Counted from the first letter of the stretch, positions 7,773 to 16,084 are shown. The stretch is 45,582 bases of DNA from Oscillospiraceae bacterium (GCA_009780175.1 WRAO01000018.1:1-45582); one strand, 5' to 3'. The notes: generated from the sequence alone by a model not told the origin. Translations and numbers: made by a program.

Positions 7773-9439
7773 GTTTTCTCCAAATGAGCTTGGCCGGGGC
7801 GATCATGGTATTGATCGTGACGGTTACGCGGGCGTTGTTTATGCACAGGATACCGAAGAAGACCTTTGTCGTGCTTTGGGGTCTTGTGATTTGCCGTTTG
7901 CTGCTGCCGTTTGACGTTGCGGCGCCGACCAGTATTTTCGCGATCGGGCGACATGTGCAGGGGCCGGTGGGGCCGAGCATGACCTTTGAAGCGGTGGATC
8001 GGTCTGTTTTGGAGAACATGCGTGATATCTACTCTTGGCACTACGCGCAGACGATGATAGAGGAGCAGTCCGCGGCGGCGGAGCTGGCGGCGCCTGTTTT
8101 GGCGGGGTGGTCACTGGTTACGACTGTTTGGCTGGCGGGCGCGGCTTTGCTTGGGCTGTTTTTTGCGGTGTTGTATGTCAGGCAGCGCAGGAAATTTTTG
8201 ATGTCTTTGCCGCTGGAGAACGAGCTTATCGCGGAGTGGCTGCAGAGGCATAAGTTGAGGCGGCGGATTCGGGTGCGGGTTTCGGATCGGATCGCTACGC
8301 CTTTGACTTATGGGGTTTTCTCGCCGGTGATTCTTTTGCCGAAGCATATGAATTGGGCGGATGAGAAGGGGCTTTCGCATATTTTGGCGCACGAGTTGAT
8401 TCATATCAAGCGGTTTGACGGGTTGAAAAAACTTCTGCTGGCGGCGGTTTTGTGCGTGCATTGGTTTAATCCGCTGGTGTGGCTGATGTATATGCTGTTT
8501 AATCGGGATCTCGAGATTTCGTGTGACGAGGGTGTGATTCGGCAGTTTGGCGAGGAGGCGAAGCCGCAGTATGCCATCACCTTAATCAGCGCGCAGGAGC
8601 AGGGGGCGTATCCGCCCTTGCACAACGCGTTTAGTAAGTATGCGATTGAAGAGAGAATCCACGCGATTATGCGGAGCAGGCGGGCGTCTTTTTTCGGGAT
8701 TTTGGTCGCGTTTGTATTGGTGGCGGGGATCGCGATGGTGTTTGCTACTTCTGCTACGGCGGAGGTTCAGGAGGAGATGTCGGCACGGATTATTGTGTTG
8801 ACGGATGTCTCGGAGGATGATGCGCTGATTTCCGCGGAAGAGGCGGCCACGATTGGCAGGGTGGCGTTTTCGAGGTATTTTGCCGCGTTTGCGGGGGACT
8901 GGGACGATTGGGAGGATATTACGTTTTTGATGACCTTTAGTCCGTGGGTGAATCCGCATACGCTCCGGGAGTGGGGAGTGGGTGCGAACGGGGCGCCTGT
9001 GTGGCAGGGGTTGGTGGTTGTGGATAACGAGGCGGGGATGGAGCATATTTTCCCGTTTTCGTTTTTTGTCCACGCGGAGACGGGCGAGGTGCTGCGGTTG
9101 CAGTATACGCCGCGGACGGCGTATGCGCTTCTCATGGAGGCTGTGCGTTTGGACGGCGACGAGGCGATTCGGGCGCTGTTTCGGACGTGGAGCGAGACGC
9201 ATCCGGGGCTTGGGCTGGGTAAGTATGATGATATGTTTATTGGGCTTGCGGCGCAGGCGGTGGAAGCGTTCGCGTTTTTGGATTGTGAGATTGTGGCCAT
9301 CTATGTGCAGGGGGTTCGGGCGATGGCGTCTGGGCCTGCGGGGACTGTGGTGGTGGAATATGCGGGCGGGGATTTTGTGAAGTTGGAGTTTTTGTTGGTG
9401 GAGCGGGAATTGGTGGCTGTGCAGTATATTTTGGGGTAG
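7769..9439 (+). CDS. M56 family (BlaR1-like) membrane metalloprotease with non-penicillin-binding C-terminal domain
   Basis: A 556-aa signal-sensing protease. The membrane-embedded N-terminal part carries the zinc motif HELIH (residues 208-212), with the downstream acidic segment RDLEISCDEGV, which may supply the third ligand. A further TM helix lies near 305-325. The extracellular C-terminal 230 residues lack the SxxK/KTG motifs of the BlaR1 penicillin sensor. Instead they show an ISAEEAATIGRVAF helix and a VVVDNEA...FVHAETGEV strand pattern, resembling PepSY-like propeptide domains; this resemblance is by eye. It starts with an ATGA overlap on the BlaI gene, so the two form a coupled sensor-repressor pair. 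The sensed signal is unknown. It ends at a bidirectional terminator. Confidence 0.88.
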   Translation: MSFLQMSLAGAIMVLIVTVTRALFMHRIPKKTFVVLWGLVICRLLLPFDVAAPTSIFAIGRHVQGPVGPSMTFEAVDRSVLENMRDIYSWHYAQTMIEEQSAAAELAAPVLAGWSLVTTVWLAGAALLGLFFAVLYVRQRRKFLMSLPLENELIAEWLQRHKLRRRIRVRVSDRIATPLTYGVFSPVILLPKHMNWADEKGLSHILAHELIHIKRFDGLKKLLLAAVLCVHWFNPLVWLMYMLFNRDLEISCDEGVIRQFGEEAKPQYAITLISAQEQGAYPPLHNAFSKYAIEERIHAIMRSRRASFFGILVAFVLVAGIAMVFATSATAEVQEEMSARIIVLTDVSEDDALISAEEAATIGRVAFSRYFAAFAGDWDDWEDITFLMTFSPWVNPHTLREWGVGANGAPVWQGLVVVDNEAGMEHIFPFSFFVHAETGEVLRLQYTPRTAYALLMEAVRLDGDEAIRALFRTWSETHPGLGLGKYDDMFIGLAAQAVEAFAFLDCEIVAIYVQGVRAMASGPAGTVVVEYAGGDFVKLEFLLVERELVAVQYILG

Positions 9440-9457
9440 GATAGCGGGAGAAAAGGG

Positions 9458-9490
9458 AAAAGCAGACGCCGGTTTGGGCGTCTGCTTTTT
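9458..9490. terminator. Bidirectional terminator between convergent genes
   Basis: A 13-bp stem (AAAAGCAGACGCC against GGCGTCTGCTTTT) with a short loop and an A/T tract on each side. It serves the M56 gene on plus and the NB-ARC/TPR gene on minus. Confidence 0.88.
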
Positions 9491-9499
9491 GTTGTGGGG

Positions 9500-12082
9500 T
9501 TAGGGGTTGAGTTGGGTTTGGAGCCAGTCGTCGAAGGGTTCTGGGAGGGCGGCGGCTTGGTAGGCGAGGCGCATGTGGTTTTTTACGGCGATTGTGTTGG
9601 GATGTGCGGCTCCTAATTTGGGCAAAAGGACGCGGTAACTCTTGACACATAACTCTACCGTTTTGAAGTAGTCCCCATGACAGAAATAGATATGCGCGAT
9701 ATTGCCATATATGATAGCTGTATTTGGGTGCTCCTTGCCTAGCGCCTTTTCGCAGATGGCTAAAGCCTTCTCATACCACTCCGATGCTTCGGAGTAATTA
9801 CCTAGATGCTCATGGACGCTCGCAATGTTGTTATACGTGGTAGCTGTATCTGGGTGCTCCTTGTCAAGGGCCTCTTCGCAGATTGCTAAAGCTTTCTCGT
9901 GCCACTCCAGTGCTTTGAGGTAGTCACCCTGGAGAGCGCAGATACACGCGATGTTGTTATACGTGTTGGCTGTATCTGGATGCTTCTTGCCAAGAACCTC
10001 TTCGCGGATTGCCAAAGCTTTCTCATACTGCATAAGTGCACTGGGGTAATCACCCTGATGAGCGTAAGCTCCCGCAAGGTTGTTATATACCGTGGCCGTG
10101 TCTGGATGTTCTTCACCAAGTATCGTTTCACAGATGGCTAAAGCCCTCCCAAACCACTCCCGTGCATTAGAGTCGTCGCCTAGCTGAACGTAGACGTGCC
10201 CGATGTTGTTATACGAAGAAGCTGCGGCCAGGTGTTCCCTGCCTAGCAGTACTTCACGGATTGCTAAGGCCTTCTCGTATAACTCCAGTGCCTTAGCGTA
10301 AATTCCTTCATGGAAAAAACCAACCCCGACTTCATGATACAATAGAGCGGTCAGGATAGTTTTTTCTTGCGCGTTTTCATCATCTGCGAACATCGCCTCC
10401 GAGTGGTGTGCGATTTCTAATATGTGCGGAGCAGACAACTTAAATGCAGCCCGTGACTGGATAGTCCCATGGGCATAGTCGAAAGTATGACGTGCCATGT
10501 TGAGGCAGGAGGTGATCCATTGGGGGGCGGGGTTGAGGTTTTGGCGGACTACTGTTTGGAGGAGGCGGTGCAGGGAGAGGAGGCGGGTGCTGTTTTCTGA
10601 GCGGAAGGAGAGGAGGGAGTAGCGGGAGAGTTCGAGGAGGATGTCGTTTTGGGCGAGGGTATTGTTTGGCGCGAGGGTGTCAGCTAGGGGTTGGGGGAGG
10701 TGATCTCGACCTTCGGTGAAGAGGGAGAGGGGGATGTTGTCGGGGGCGCAATAGGCGCAGAGGTTGAATAGCTGGCGTGCGGCCTCTGACTGGATTCGTG
10801 CTATGGAAATGGCCCAGGTGGTGGAGACGGTTTTGGTGTAGTCGGTAGTTGAAAGTGGCTGCCCTCTGTCGAGAGTATCCAGCATGTTGTCTGGGAGCAA
10901 GTTGATGTATTCGACACAGCTGGTTTGGGTTTCTGCCATGTAGGCGGCGGCGTGTTCTAGGGCGAGGGGGAGGCGGCCTAGGAGGGTGGCGAGGGTTTGG
11001 GCGTCGGCTTCGGCGGTGCCGGGGACGCGCTCTTGTAGGAAGGTGATGGCGTCTTCTGGGGAGAACACGTCTACCTCGAGGTGCGTTCCGAGGGGTTTGC
11101 GGGTGTCTTGGGTGCAGATTAGGATGTGGCCGTTTAGGTGGCCGGAGGGTAGGAAGGTGCGGAGTTGGTCTGCGAGGCCTTCGGCGTTGTCGTAGAGGAA
11201 GAGGTAGTTGTTGTTTTGCTCGAGCCAGGTTTTGACATGGCGCAGGACGAGATCAGGGGGTTCTGACAATGCCGAGGGTAGGCCGGTTTTTAAGGCGACT
11301 TCGCGGTAATCCCTGTCTAAGGAGATCTCGGATTCGGCGTTTACTACGCAGATGGCGTCGTATTTCTCTTTGTGCCTGTTGAGATACTCAAACGCAATCT
11401 GTGATTTGCCAAAGCCGCCTAGGCCGGTGAGGGTTACAATGTCGGCGTTTTGAAATGCGTTGGAAATGGCTTCTAATATCGCTTCGCGCCCGGCGAAATC
11501 TTCATTTTTTCGGGGGAGGTTGTAGAAGGGGCGGGCGGGGGTGTTAGATGGAGGGTCGAGGAGCATTTGCTTGAGAATTTGTATTTCACGGAGAAGTTCT
11601 TTTGTGTTGAAATAGGTGGCCAATCCTGCCAGGCCGTGGTCATCTTGAATGGCTTGCTCGAGGAGGTCTACTATGTTGCGGGGAATTGATTCCATGGGGA
11701 GTGTATCGAGGTCACAGTCGTCGAAATAGGCAAGTATGGTGCGCATGGAATGCTCTAGTTGCCCTGCGGTATCCTTTGTTGACAAATAGGACGCCGCGTT
11801 TTCGGGCGTAAAGAGATCAAGAAGGGCGTCTTTTGTGTCCTGGGATAGTTCAAAATCTGGAGAAGCCAAGGCATGAGACATCGCCTTTCGAAGTGCGGCG
11901 GTTAGACGTTGGCGTTCTGGCGTGGCTTTCTGCTTGAACTCAAAGCCTTTTACCGCGCCGCCAATGGCGCCACCCGCAGGCAGTGCAAGGTGCGGTGGAG
12001 CACCTTGCGCTAGAAGAATGCCAGATGTAAGGGCGGTAACAGCGGGGGCTAGTATTTCCTGTAGACGGATTTTGACAGCCAT
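9500..12082 (-). CDS. NB-ARC/TPR STAND-class ATPase (NLR-like)
   Basis: An 860-aa multidomain protein. Residues 1-60 include a glycine-rich hydrophobic stretch (about 12-46) that could insert into a membrane. Residues 60-180 are helical and unrecognised. The NB-ARC ATPase follows: FAGRE (196-200), P-loop LTGLGGFGKS (218-227), Walker B-like YLFLYDN (293-299), sensor ILICTQDTR (320-328) and GRLPLALEHAAAY (369-381). After a winged-helix-like region, about six kinesin-light-chain-type TPRs of 42 residues span about 581-815, each with an NNIA...GDY..AL..YEKALAI.E..LG...HP.TA pattern. STAND proteins oligomerise on ligand binding and switch on an effector; some bacterial ones defend against phages. 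The start has a GGGGAGGT site. No partner gene is linked. The TPR-coding DNA (about 9690-10310) is a visible tandem repeat with a period near 126 bp and fewer G-runs than the rest of the gene. Confidence 0.9.
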   Translation of the reverse strand: MAVKIRLQEILAPAVTALTSGILLAQGAPPHLALPAGGAIGGAVKGFEFKQKATPERQRLTAALRKAMSHALASPDFELSQDTKDALLDLFTPENAASYLSTKDTAGQLEHSMRTILAYFDDCDLDTLPMESIPRNIVDLLEQAIQDDHGLAGLATYFNTKELLREIQILKQMLLDPPSNTPARPFYNLPRKNEDFAGREAILEAISNAFQNADIVTLTGLGGFGKSQIAFEYLNRHKEKYDAICVVNAESEISLDRDYREVALKTGLPSALSEPPDLVLRHVKTWLEQNNNYLFLYDNAEGLADQLRTFLPSGHLNGHILICTQDTRKPLGTHLEVDVFSPEDAITFLQERVPGTAEADAQTLATLLGRLPLALEHAAAYMAETQTSCVEYINLLPDNMLDTLDRGQPLSTTDYTKTVSTTWAISIARIQSEAARQLFNLCAYCAPDNIPLSLFTEGRDHLPQPLADTLAPNNTLAQNDILLELSRYSLLSFRSENSTRLLSLHRLLQTVVRQNLNPAPQWITSCLNMARHTFDYAHGTIQSRAAFKLSAPHILEIAHHSEAMFADDENAQEKTILTALLYHEVGVGFFHEGIYAKALELYEKALAIREVLLGREHLAAASSYNNIGHVYVQLGDDSNAREWFGRALAICETILGEEHPDTATVYNNLAGAYAHQGDYPSALMQYEKALAIREEVLGKKHPDTANTYNNIACICALQGDYLKALEWHEKALAICEEALDKEHPDTATTYNNIASVHEHLGNYSEASEWYEKALAICEKALGKEHPNTAIIYGNIAHIYFCHGDYFKTVELCVKSYRVLLPKLGAAHPNTIAVKNHMRLAYQAAALPEPFDDWLQTQLNP

Positions 12083-12123
12083 AGGCGAACCTCCCCGTCA
12101 AATGACAAATTCTTGGTGGATAT

Positions 12124-12152
12124 ATTGTACAATGCGTTAGGGAATTCGTCTA
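12124..12152 (-). promoter_or_regulatory. Probable promoter of the NB-ARC/TPR gene
   Basis: On the minus strand TAGACG (12152-12147), 17-nt spacer, TACAAT (12129-12124), about 42 bp before the start codon. The -35 matches consensus at four of six positions. Confidence 0.45.
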
Positions 12153-12199
12153 GCGAAAAACAAAAACCCCACCGGAGGCATGTGCCTACGGTGGGGTTT
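12153..12199 (-). terminator. Terminator of the Rrf2 gene
   Basis: A stem with AAACCCCACCG and CGGTGGGGTTT arms, plus an inner GAGGCATGTGCCT hairpin. On the minus strand it is followed by TTTTTGTTTTT. It lies just after the Rrf2 stop codon. Confidence 0.88.
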
Positions 12200-12209
12200 G
12201 ATGCAAAAT

Positions 12210-12611
12210 TTAGTGAACAAAATCTGCGATGCTTTTGCTGGACATCTCGGCGACGAGGGAGTCTTGGACGCTGCGGAAGAAATGCTGCACGGTGCAGCCG
12301 GCTGATTCGCCGCGGCTGCAGGTGTGGCCGTCTTGAAGGCAGCGGTTGATTGAGAGGGCGCCTTCAATGGATAAAAATACATCGTAGACACTGATTTGGT
12401 TGGCGGGGCGTGCTAAACGATAGCCTCCGTTGCGCCCTTGGACGGCGGTGAGCAGGCCTTTTTGTTTAAGTTGGTTGGCGATTTTGATGAAGAAGGGATA
12501 TGTAATGCCGATGGATTGCGAAATCGTCATCGCGGTGGGGAGGTCTTCCTTGTTTCGATGAAGATATTGAAGAATCCGGATTGCGTAGTCGGTTGAAATT
12601 TGAATTTGCAT
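12210..12611 (-). CDS. Rrf2 family transcriptional regulator (IscR/NsrR-like)
   Basis: A 133-aa winged-helix regulator. It opens with QISTDYAIRILQYLHR, typical of Rrf2, has a recognition region near residues 28-60 and the wing QGRNGGYRLARP. Three cysteines in the segment RCLQDGHTCSRGESAGC match the place where Rrf2 proteins such as IscR and NsrR bind an iron-sulphur cluster; the spacing (six, then seven residues) differs slightly from the usual five and five. It could therefore sense redox state, nitric oxide or Fe-S status. No Fe-S assembly genes are linked in this window. It is divergent from the phosphoglycerate mutase gene and has its own consensus promoter and terminator. Confidence 0.92.
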   Translation of the reverse strand: MQIQISTDYAIRILQYLHRNKEDLPTAMTISQSIGITYPFFIKIANQLKQKGLLTAVQGRNGGYRLARPANQISVYDVFLSIEGALSINRCLQDGHTCSRGESAGCTVQHFFRSVQDSLVAEMSSKSIADFVH

Positions 12612-12685
12612 ATATGTCCCTCCATGTGCATTTATAGAACGGCAAAAACCGCAGTGTATGCGGGATGTCGCAATGATATACTCGC

Positions 12686-12714
12686 ATTATAAAGGTTTGA
12701 TTATGATTTGTCAA
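12686..12714 (-). promoter_or_regulatory. Consensus sigma-A promoter of the Rrf2 gene
   Basis: On the minus strand TTGACA (12714-12709), a 17-nt spacer and TATAAT (12691-12686): a perfect match at both boxes. Confidence 0.85.
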
Positions 12715-12812
12715 TAAGAAGAGTAAAATTTTTGTCTAAAACATTTATAAAGAAAAACATAATTTTATGTAAACTGCTGAAACCAAATTGCAACACTTCT
12801 TTGTGGAGGGGC

Positions 12813-12841
12813 TTTGCTCTGGGGGAAAAGTATGGTATACT
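12813..12841 (+). promoter_or_regulatory. Extended -10 promoter of the apgM operon
   Basis: TATACT (12836-12841) preceded by TGG (extended -10), with a weak -35 TTTGCT at 12813-12818 and a 17-nt spacer. It lies about 43 bp before the apgM start. Confidence 0.6.
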
Positions 12842-12883
12842 ATCGGGCAAGACGTAACTTTTACGAAGGCGGGAGAGATGGTT

Positions 12884-14119
12884 ATGAAATATATTTTAGT
12901 CATCGGAGACGGTATGGCGGACGATCCGATCGAGGCTCTGGGCGGGAAGACGCCGCTGGAGTATGCGAATATCCCTGTGGCGGACAGTCTGGCTAGAAAA
13001 GGCGTGCTCGGGACTGCGCTGACGATTCCGCCGGGGGAAGTTGCCGGGAGCGATACGGCGTTTTTGTCGATCTTTGGATGTGATCCCCGGGTGTATAACA
13101 AGGGGCGCGCGCCGTTGGAGGCCGCGGGGGCCGGGGTTTCCGTGCCGCCGGGGAATGTGGCGTATCGCTGTAATATGGTGGCCTTGGAAGATGGGCCGAT
13201 GGGATTTGCCGAGAAGAAAATTTTGTCGCACAGCGGCGGAGATGTGGATGGGCAAGAGGCGCTTGATCTGATGGCGGCGCTGTTTGCGGACGCGCGGTTT
13301 CAGGAAGGCGTGGAGCGGGCGAATTTGTTGATCCACGTGTTTCCGAGTTTCCGGCAGATTGCGATTCAGTCTGGCGTGGATCTGGCGGGATTTTGGGCGG
13401 CGCCGCCGCACCAGCATTTGGATGAGGTGATCGCTCCGATTTTGCCGAAGGGGAGCGATGTGGCGGTGACGCTCCTCGGGTTGATGGAATTGGCGCATGA
13501 GATTTTAGATCAGCATCCGGTGAATGAGGCGCGGCGTGCGCGGGGCGTATTGCCGGCCAATGGGATTTGGTTCTGGGCTGAGGGGACGGCGGTGCAGCTG
13601 CCGCAGTTTGCCGAAGTGTTCGGGCATACGGGCGGGGCGATTAGCGCGGTGCCGCTTTGCCATGGGATTGCGGCTTTGGCGGGGCTTCGGCCAATCTCGG
13701 TGCCGGGGGCGACGGGGAAACTGCATACCAATTATGAGGGGAAAGTAGCGGCTTCGATTCAATCGTTGCTCGAGAATGGGGATTTTGTTTGCCTTCATGT
13801 GGAAGCGCCGGACGAGTGTACGCATAACGGCGACCTCGAAGGGAAGCTGCAGGCGATTGAGTGGATTGACAGCCGGGTGCTGGCGAACTTGCTGCCGGGG
13901 TTAGAGGCGGCGGGGATTCATGAGTATCGGATCCTCTATATGTCTGACCATAGAACCTTGATGTCTACGCGAGGGCATGATGAGGCGCCGGTGCCGTTTT
14001 TGCTGTATGACAGCCGGAAGGATACGGGGCTTGGACTTGACTTCTCGGAGGCGAACGCGGCGATGGGGCAGTATGTCGCGGATGGGACGAAGGTGCTGGA
14101 TCTGTTATTTGCGGAATAA
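12884..14119 (+). CDS. apgM: Cofactor-independent phosphoglycerate mutase, archaeal-type (ApgM)
   Basis: A 411-aa enzyme that interconverts 3- and 2-phosphoglycerate in glycolysis, in the alkaline phosphatase superfamily. The start MKYILVIGDGMAD carries the first metal-binding aspartate. GSDTAFLSIFGCDP supplies the catalytic serine region, and YNKGRAPLEAAG follows it as expected. HVEAPDECTHNGD and MSDHRTLMSTRGHDEAPVPF carry the remaining metal ligands. The ATG at 12884 follows GGGAG with 8-nt spacing; an ATG at 12878 is too close to it, and a longer frame runs into the promoter. ispE begins 15 bp after the stop, so the two are probably cotranscribed. Related members act in phosphonate or homoserine metabolism, but the motifs fit the mutase best. 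Confidence 0.86.
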   Translation: MKYILVIGDGMADDPIEALGGKTPLEYANIPVADSLARKGVLGTALTIPPGEVAGSDTAFLSIFGCDPRVYNKGRAPLEAAGAGVSVPPGNVAYRCNMVALEDGPMGFAEKKILSHSGGDVDGQEALDLMAALFADARFQEGVERANLLIHVFPSFRQIAIQSGVDLAGFWAAPPHQHLDEVIAPILPKGSDVAVTLLGLMELAHEILDQHPVNEARRARGVLPANGIWFWAEGTAVQLPQFAEVFGHTGGAISAVPLCHGIAALAGLRPISVPGATGKLHTNYEGKVAASIQSLLENGDFVCLHVEAPDECTHNGDLEGKLQAIEWIDSRVLANLLPGLEAAGIHEYRILYMSDHRTLMSTRGHDEAPVPFLLYDSRKDTGLGLDFSEANAAMGQYVADGTKVLDLLFAE

Positions 14120-14134
14120 GGAAGTCCTTTGCGT

Positions 14135-15004
14135 ATGGGAATCCAAGTGCTGGCCTTTGGGAAATTGAATCTTTCGCTGGATGTGATTCGGCGGCAGGCT
14201 TCGGGCTATCATGACATGAAGATGGTCATGGAGACGGTGGAGCTTTGTGATGATATTTCCATTGAGGTTTCGGAAGGTACGGGGATAGAGCTTACGACGA
14301 ATTTGCCGTTTTTGCCGATGGATGGGCAGAATCTCGCGGTCCGCGCGGCGGAGGTGTTTTTCCGGGAGTTGAATTTGCCGCCGAAGCGGGTGACGATTCG
14401 GATTTTTAAGCGGATTCCGGTTTCGGCGGGGCTTGCGGGGGGCAGTTCGAACGCGGCGGCGGTACTCCGAGGGCTCAACGAGCTGTTGGGGATGGGGCTT
14501 TCGCGTGAGGAATTGATGCCGATGGCGCTGCTTCTCGGGTCGGATGTGCCGTATTGTGTGGTTGGCGGGACGGTGTTGGCGGAAGGGCGGGGGGAGATCT
14601 TGACGTCGCTGGATCCGCTGCCTGGCTGTCATATCGTGATTTGTAAGCCGAATTTTTCGATTAGCACGCCGAGTTTGTTTCAGCGGATTGATTGTGGAAA
14701 GATTCGACATCGGCCGGATACGGCGGGGATTTGTGAGGCGCTCCGGGCGGGGGCCTTGGATCAGGTGGCGGTTCGGCTGTATAACGTGTTTGAGGATGTG
14801 CTGGATGGACGGGCCAAGGAGATCATGGCGATTAAGCGTGCGCTCATTGACGCCGGAGCGCTGGGGGCCGCGATGAGCGGGACGGGGCCTTCGGTGTTTG
14901 GCTTGTTCGACGATGAAGCTTTGGCGCGAGAGGCGCATCTCAGGCTTTCGAAGAGTTATCGGGAGACGTTTTTGACGAGAAATCGGCGAGAAACTTTGAT
15001 CTAG
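14135..15004 (+). CDS. ispE: 4-diphosphocytidyl-2-C-methyl-D-erythritol kinase
   Basis: A GHMP-family kinase of 289 aa that phosphorylates CDP-methylerythritol in the non-mevalonate isoprenoid pathway. The N-terminus FGKLNLSLDVIRRQASGYHDM matches the usual AKINL...GYH signature. The ATP loop PVSAGLAGGSSNAAAVLRGL (about 92-111) is intact, and the C-terminal GAAMSGTGPSVFGLF is the third GHMP motif. Length is normal. The ATG at 14135 has AAGGAAG ten bases upstream; a TTG at 14129 is possible but too close. It follows apgM by 15 bp and ends before a strong hairpin at 15023-15070. Confidence 0.93.
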   Translation: MGIQVLAFGKLNLSLDVIRRQASGYHDMKMVMETVELCDDISIEVSEGTGIELTTNLPFLPMDGQNLAVRAAEVFFRELNLPPKRVTIRIFKRIPVSAGLAGGSSNAAAVLRGLNELLGMGLSREELMPMALLLGSDVPYCVVGGTVLAEGRGEILTSLDPLPGCHIVICKPNFSISTPSLFQRIDCGKIRHRPDTAGICEALRAGALDQVAVRLYNVFEDVLDGRAKEIMAIKRALIDAGALGAAMSGTGPSVFGLFDDEALAREAHLRLSKSYRETFLTRNRRETLI

Positions 15005-15022
15005 ATTGGTTTAAAATGGAAG

Positions 15023-15070
15023 CGCACCGGCGATACTATGGGTATTACATAGTAAGGCGGTGCGTTTTTG
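15023..15070 (+). terminator. Two-part hairpin with T-tract at the ispE/spoIIR junction
   Basis: Outer stem CGCACCG/CGGTGCG (15023-15029 and 15058-15064) and inner stem TACTATG/CATAGTA (15034-15040 and 15048-15054), followed by TTTTTG. It ends two bases before the spoIIR ATG, so it can terminate ispE transcripts and would also hide the spoIIR start in read-through RNA. Confidence 0.75.
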
Positions 15071-15071
15071 T

Positions 15072-15680
15072 ATGAAGTTGAAGATTTGGGAATTGTCGCT
15101 GTTTGTGGCTTTGGTGGTTGCGGTTGTTTGGGGGTTGCTGTTGGAACAGCGGCAGGCGGGGCTGGCGGAGCGGTTGGTGCGGCTGCATGTGGTGGCGCAT
15201 TCGGACGCGGACGTGGATCAAGCGTTGAAGTTGGATGTGCGGGACCGGGTGCGGGCGGAGGTGGAGCCTTTGTTGGTGGGGGTGTCTTGCCGGGCGGAGG
15301 CGGAGGCGGAGATATTGGCGCGTTTGCCGTGGATTTTGGAGGTTGCGGAGGGGGCTGTAGCGGAGTTCGGTGGGGAATATGCGGTGCGGGTGAGGCTCCA
15401 TTGGGAGCGGTATCCGACGCGGGTGTATGCGGGGTTTGCTTTGCCGGCGGGGTGGTATAGTTCGCTGCGGGTGGAGATTGGTGAGGCGGAGGGGCAGAAT
15501 TGGTGGTGTGTGGTGTTTCCGCCGCTTTGTTTGGAGGCGGCGCGGGGTCCGGTGGCGTTTGAGGCGATGGGGCTCTCGGAGGGCGAGGTGGCTTTGATTG
15601 TGGGGGACAGCGCGGGGTATTCGGTGCGGTTTCGGGTGCTCGAGGTTATGGATGGGGTGCGGGGGTGGTGGTCAGGCTGA
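15072..15680 (+). CDS. spoIIR: Stage II sporulation protein R
   Basis: A 202-aa secreted or membrane-anchored signal protein made in the forespore. In Bacillus it triggers SpoIIGA to activate pro-sigma-E in the mother cell. The N-terminus is one hydrophobic helix (LSLFVALVVAVVWGLLL). The family core follows: LVRLHVVAHSDADVDQALKL, then RYPTRVYAGFALPAGWYSSL and GQNWWCVVFPPLC. The start is uncertain: ATG at 15072 is taken, GTG at 15060 is in frame, and neither has a clear ribosome site. The DNA just upstream is a hairpin with a T-tract. A forespore sigma-F promoter would be expected, but I see no confident match. Its presence is strong evidence for an endospore former. Confidence 0.9.
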   Translation: MKLKIWELSLFVALVVAVVWGLLLEQRQAGLAERLVRLHVVAHSDADVDQALKLDVRDRVRAEVEPLLVGVSCRAEAEAEILARLPWILEVAEGAVAEFGGEYAVRVRLHWERYPTRVYAGFALPAGWYSSLRVEIGEAEGQNWWCVVFPPLCLEAARGPVAFEAMGLSEGEVALIVGDSAGYSVRFRVLEVMDGVRGWWSG

Positions 15681-15712
15681 TGCTTTTCTTTTTACTATAT
15701 TATATTTTTTGA

Positions 15713-15890
15713 GCCTGCGGCTCGCTGCGCTCGTTTCGCTGAGGCGACATACTTTTTTGGTCTTATCGTTAAAAGCAAGCAAAAAATGCGCGTCAGAGGG
15801 GCTTCGCCCCCTGACAACCCCCTTTTGATTTTTGCCCTTGCGCATTCGAGTCTTGTGGTTCCGCCTGCCGGCGGAGGGTTTTTCGCTTTA
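15713..15890. repeat. Half copy of the composite intergenic repeat
   Basis: It matches the left arm of 2707-3229: the GCCTGCGGCTCGCT...GCTCGTTTCGCTGAGGCGA block, TACTTTTTT, and the CCGCCTGCCGGCGGAGGG block. Between them is an extra hairpin, GTCAGAGGGG-CTTCG-CCCCCTGAC (near 15792-15815). I see no gene in 15681-16104. Confidence 0.6.
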
Positions 15891-15960
15891 GGGCACACGC
15901 GCTCTCATGCGGTGGGCAAAATTGAGTGTGCGGTGGCTATCTTTACAAAGGTATCGAAAT

Positions 15961-16004
15961 CCCACAAGCTAGGGCAGATCCGGCCTTGGTTTGTGGGGTT
16001 TTTC
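15961..16004 (+). terminator. Strong hairpin terminator upstream of the hrcA promoter
   Basis: A 15-bp RNA stem from 15961-15975 to about 15983-15997 (several G-U pairs), followed by a T-tract. It lies 21 bp before the hrcA -35 box and insulates the heat-shock operon. The transcript it ends is unknown. Confidence 0.72.
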
Positions 16005-16024
16005 TATCATTTTCCACCTACCTC

Positions 16025-16053
16025 TTGACATTGGGGACGGGTTTTGGTACACT
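16025..16053 (+). promoter_or_regulatory. Sigma-A promoter of the hrcA operon
   Basis: TTGACA (16025-16030), 17-nt spacer, TACACT (16048-16053), preceded by an extended -10 TG. The CIRCE element begins five bases after the -10. Confidence 0.88.
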
Positions 16054-16057
16054 GGAA

Positions 16058-16084
16058 TTAGCACTCGAAGTCGTAGAGTGCTAA
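16058..16084 (+). promoter_or_regulatory. CIRCE operator (HrcA binding site)
   Basis: TTAGCACTC-N9-GAGTGCTAA, an exact match to the consensus CIRCE inverted repeat. HrcA binds it and represses the operon until heat or misfolded protein titrates GroEL. Confidence 0.98.

Noticed and set aside
9690-10310. Regular spaced repeats considered as a CRISPR array
   Set aside because: The period is 126 bp and the repeats translate in frame as TPR units; there are no short constant repeats with unique spacers.
15885-16004. Possible small RNA gene ending at the 15961-16004 terminator
   Set aside because: No promoter could be placed with confidence; the terminator is reported but not an RNA gene.
16058-16084. 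CIRCE as a novel regulatory element
   Set aside because: It is an exact match to the long-known HrcA operator.
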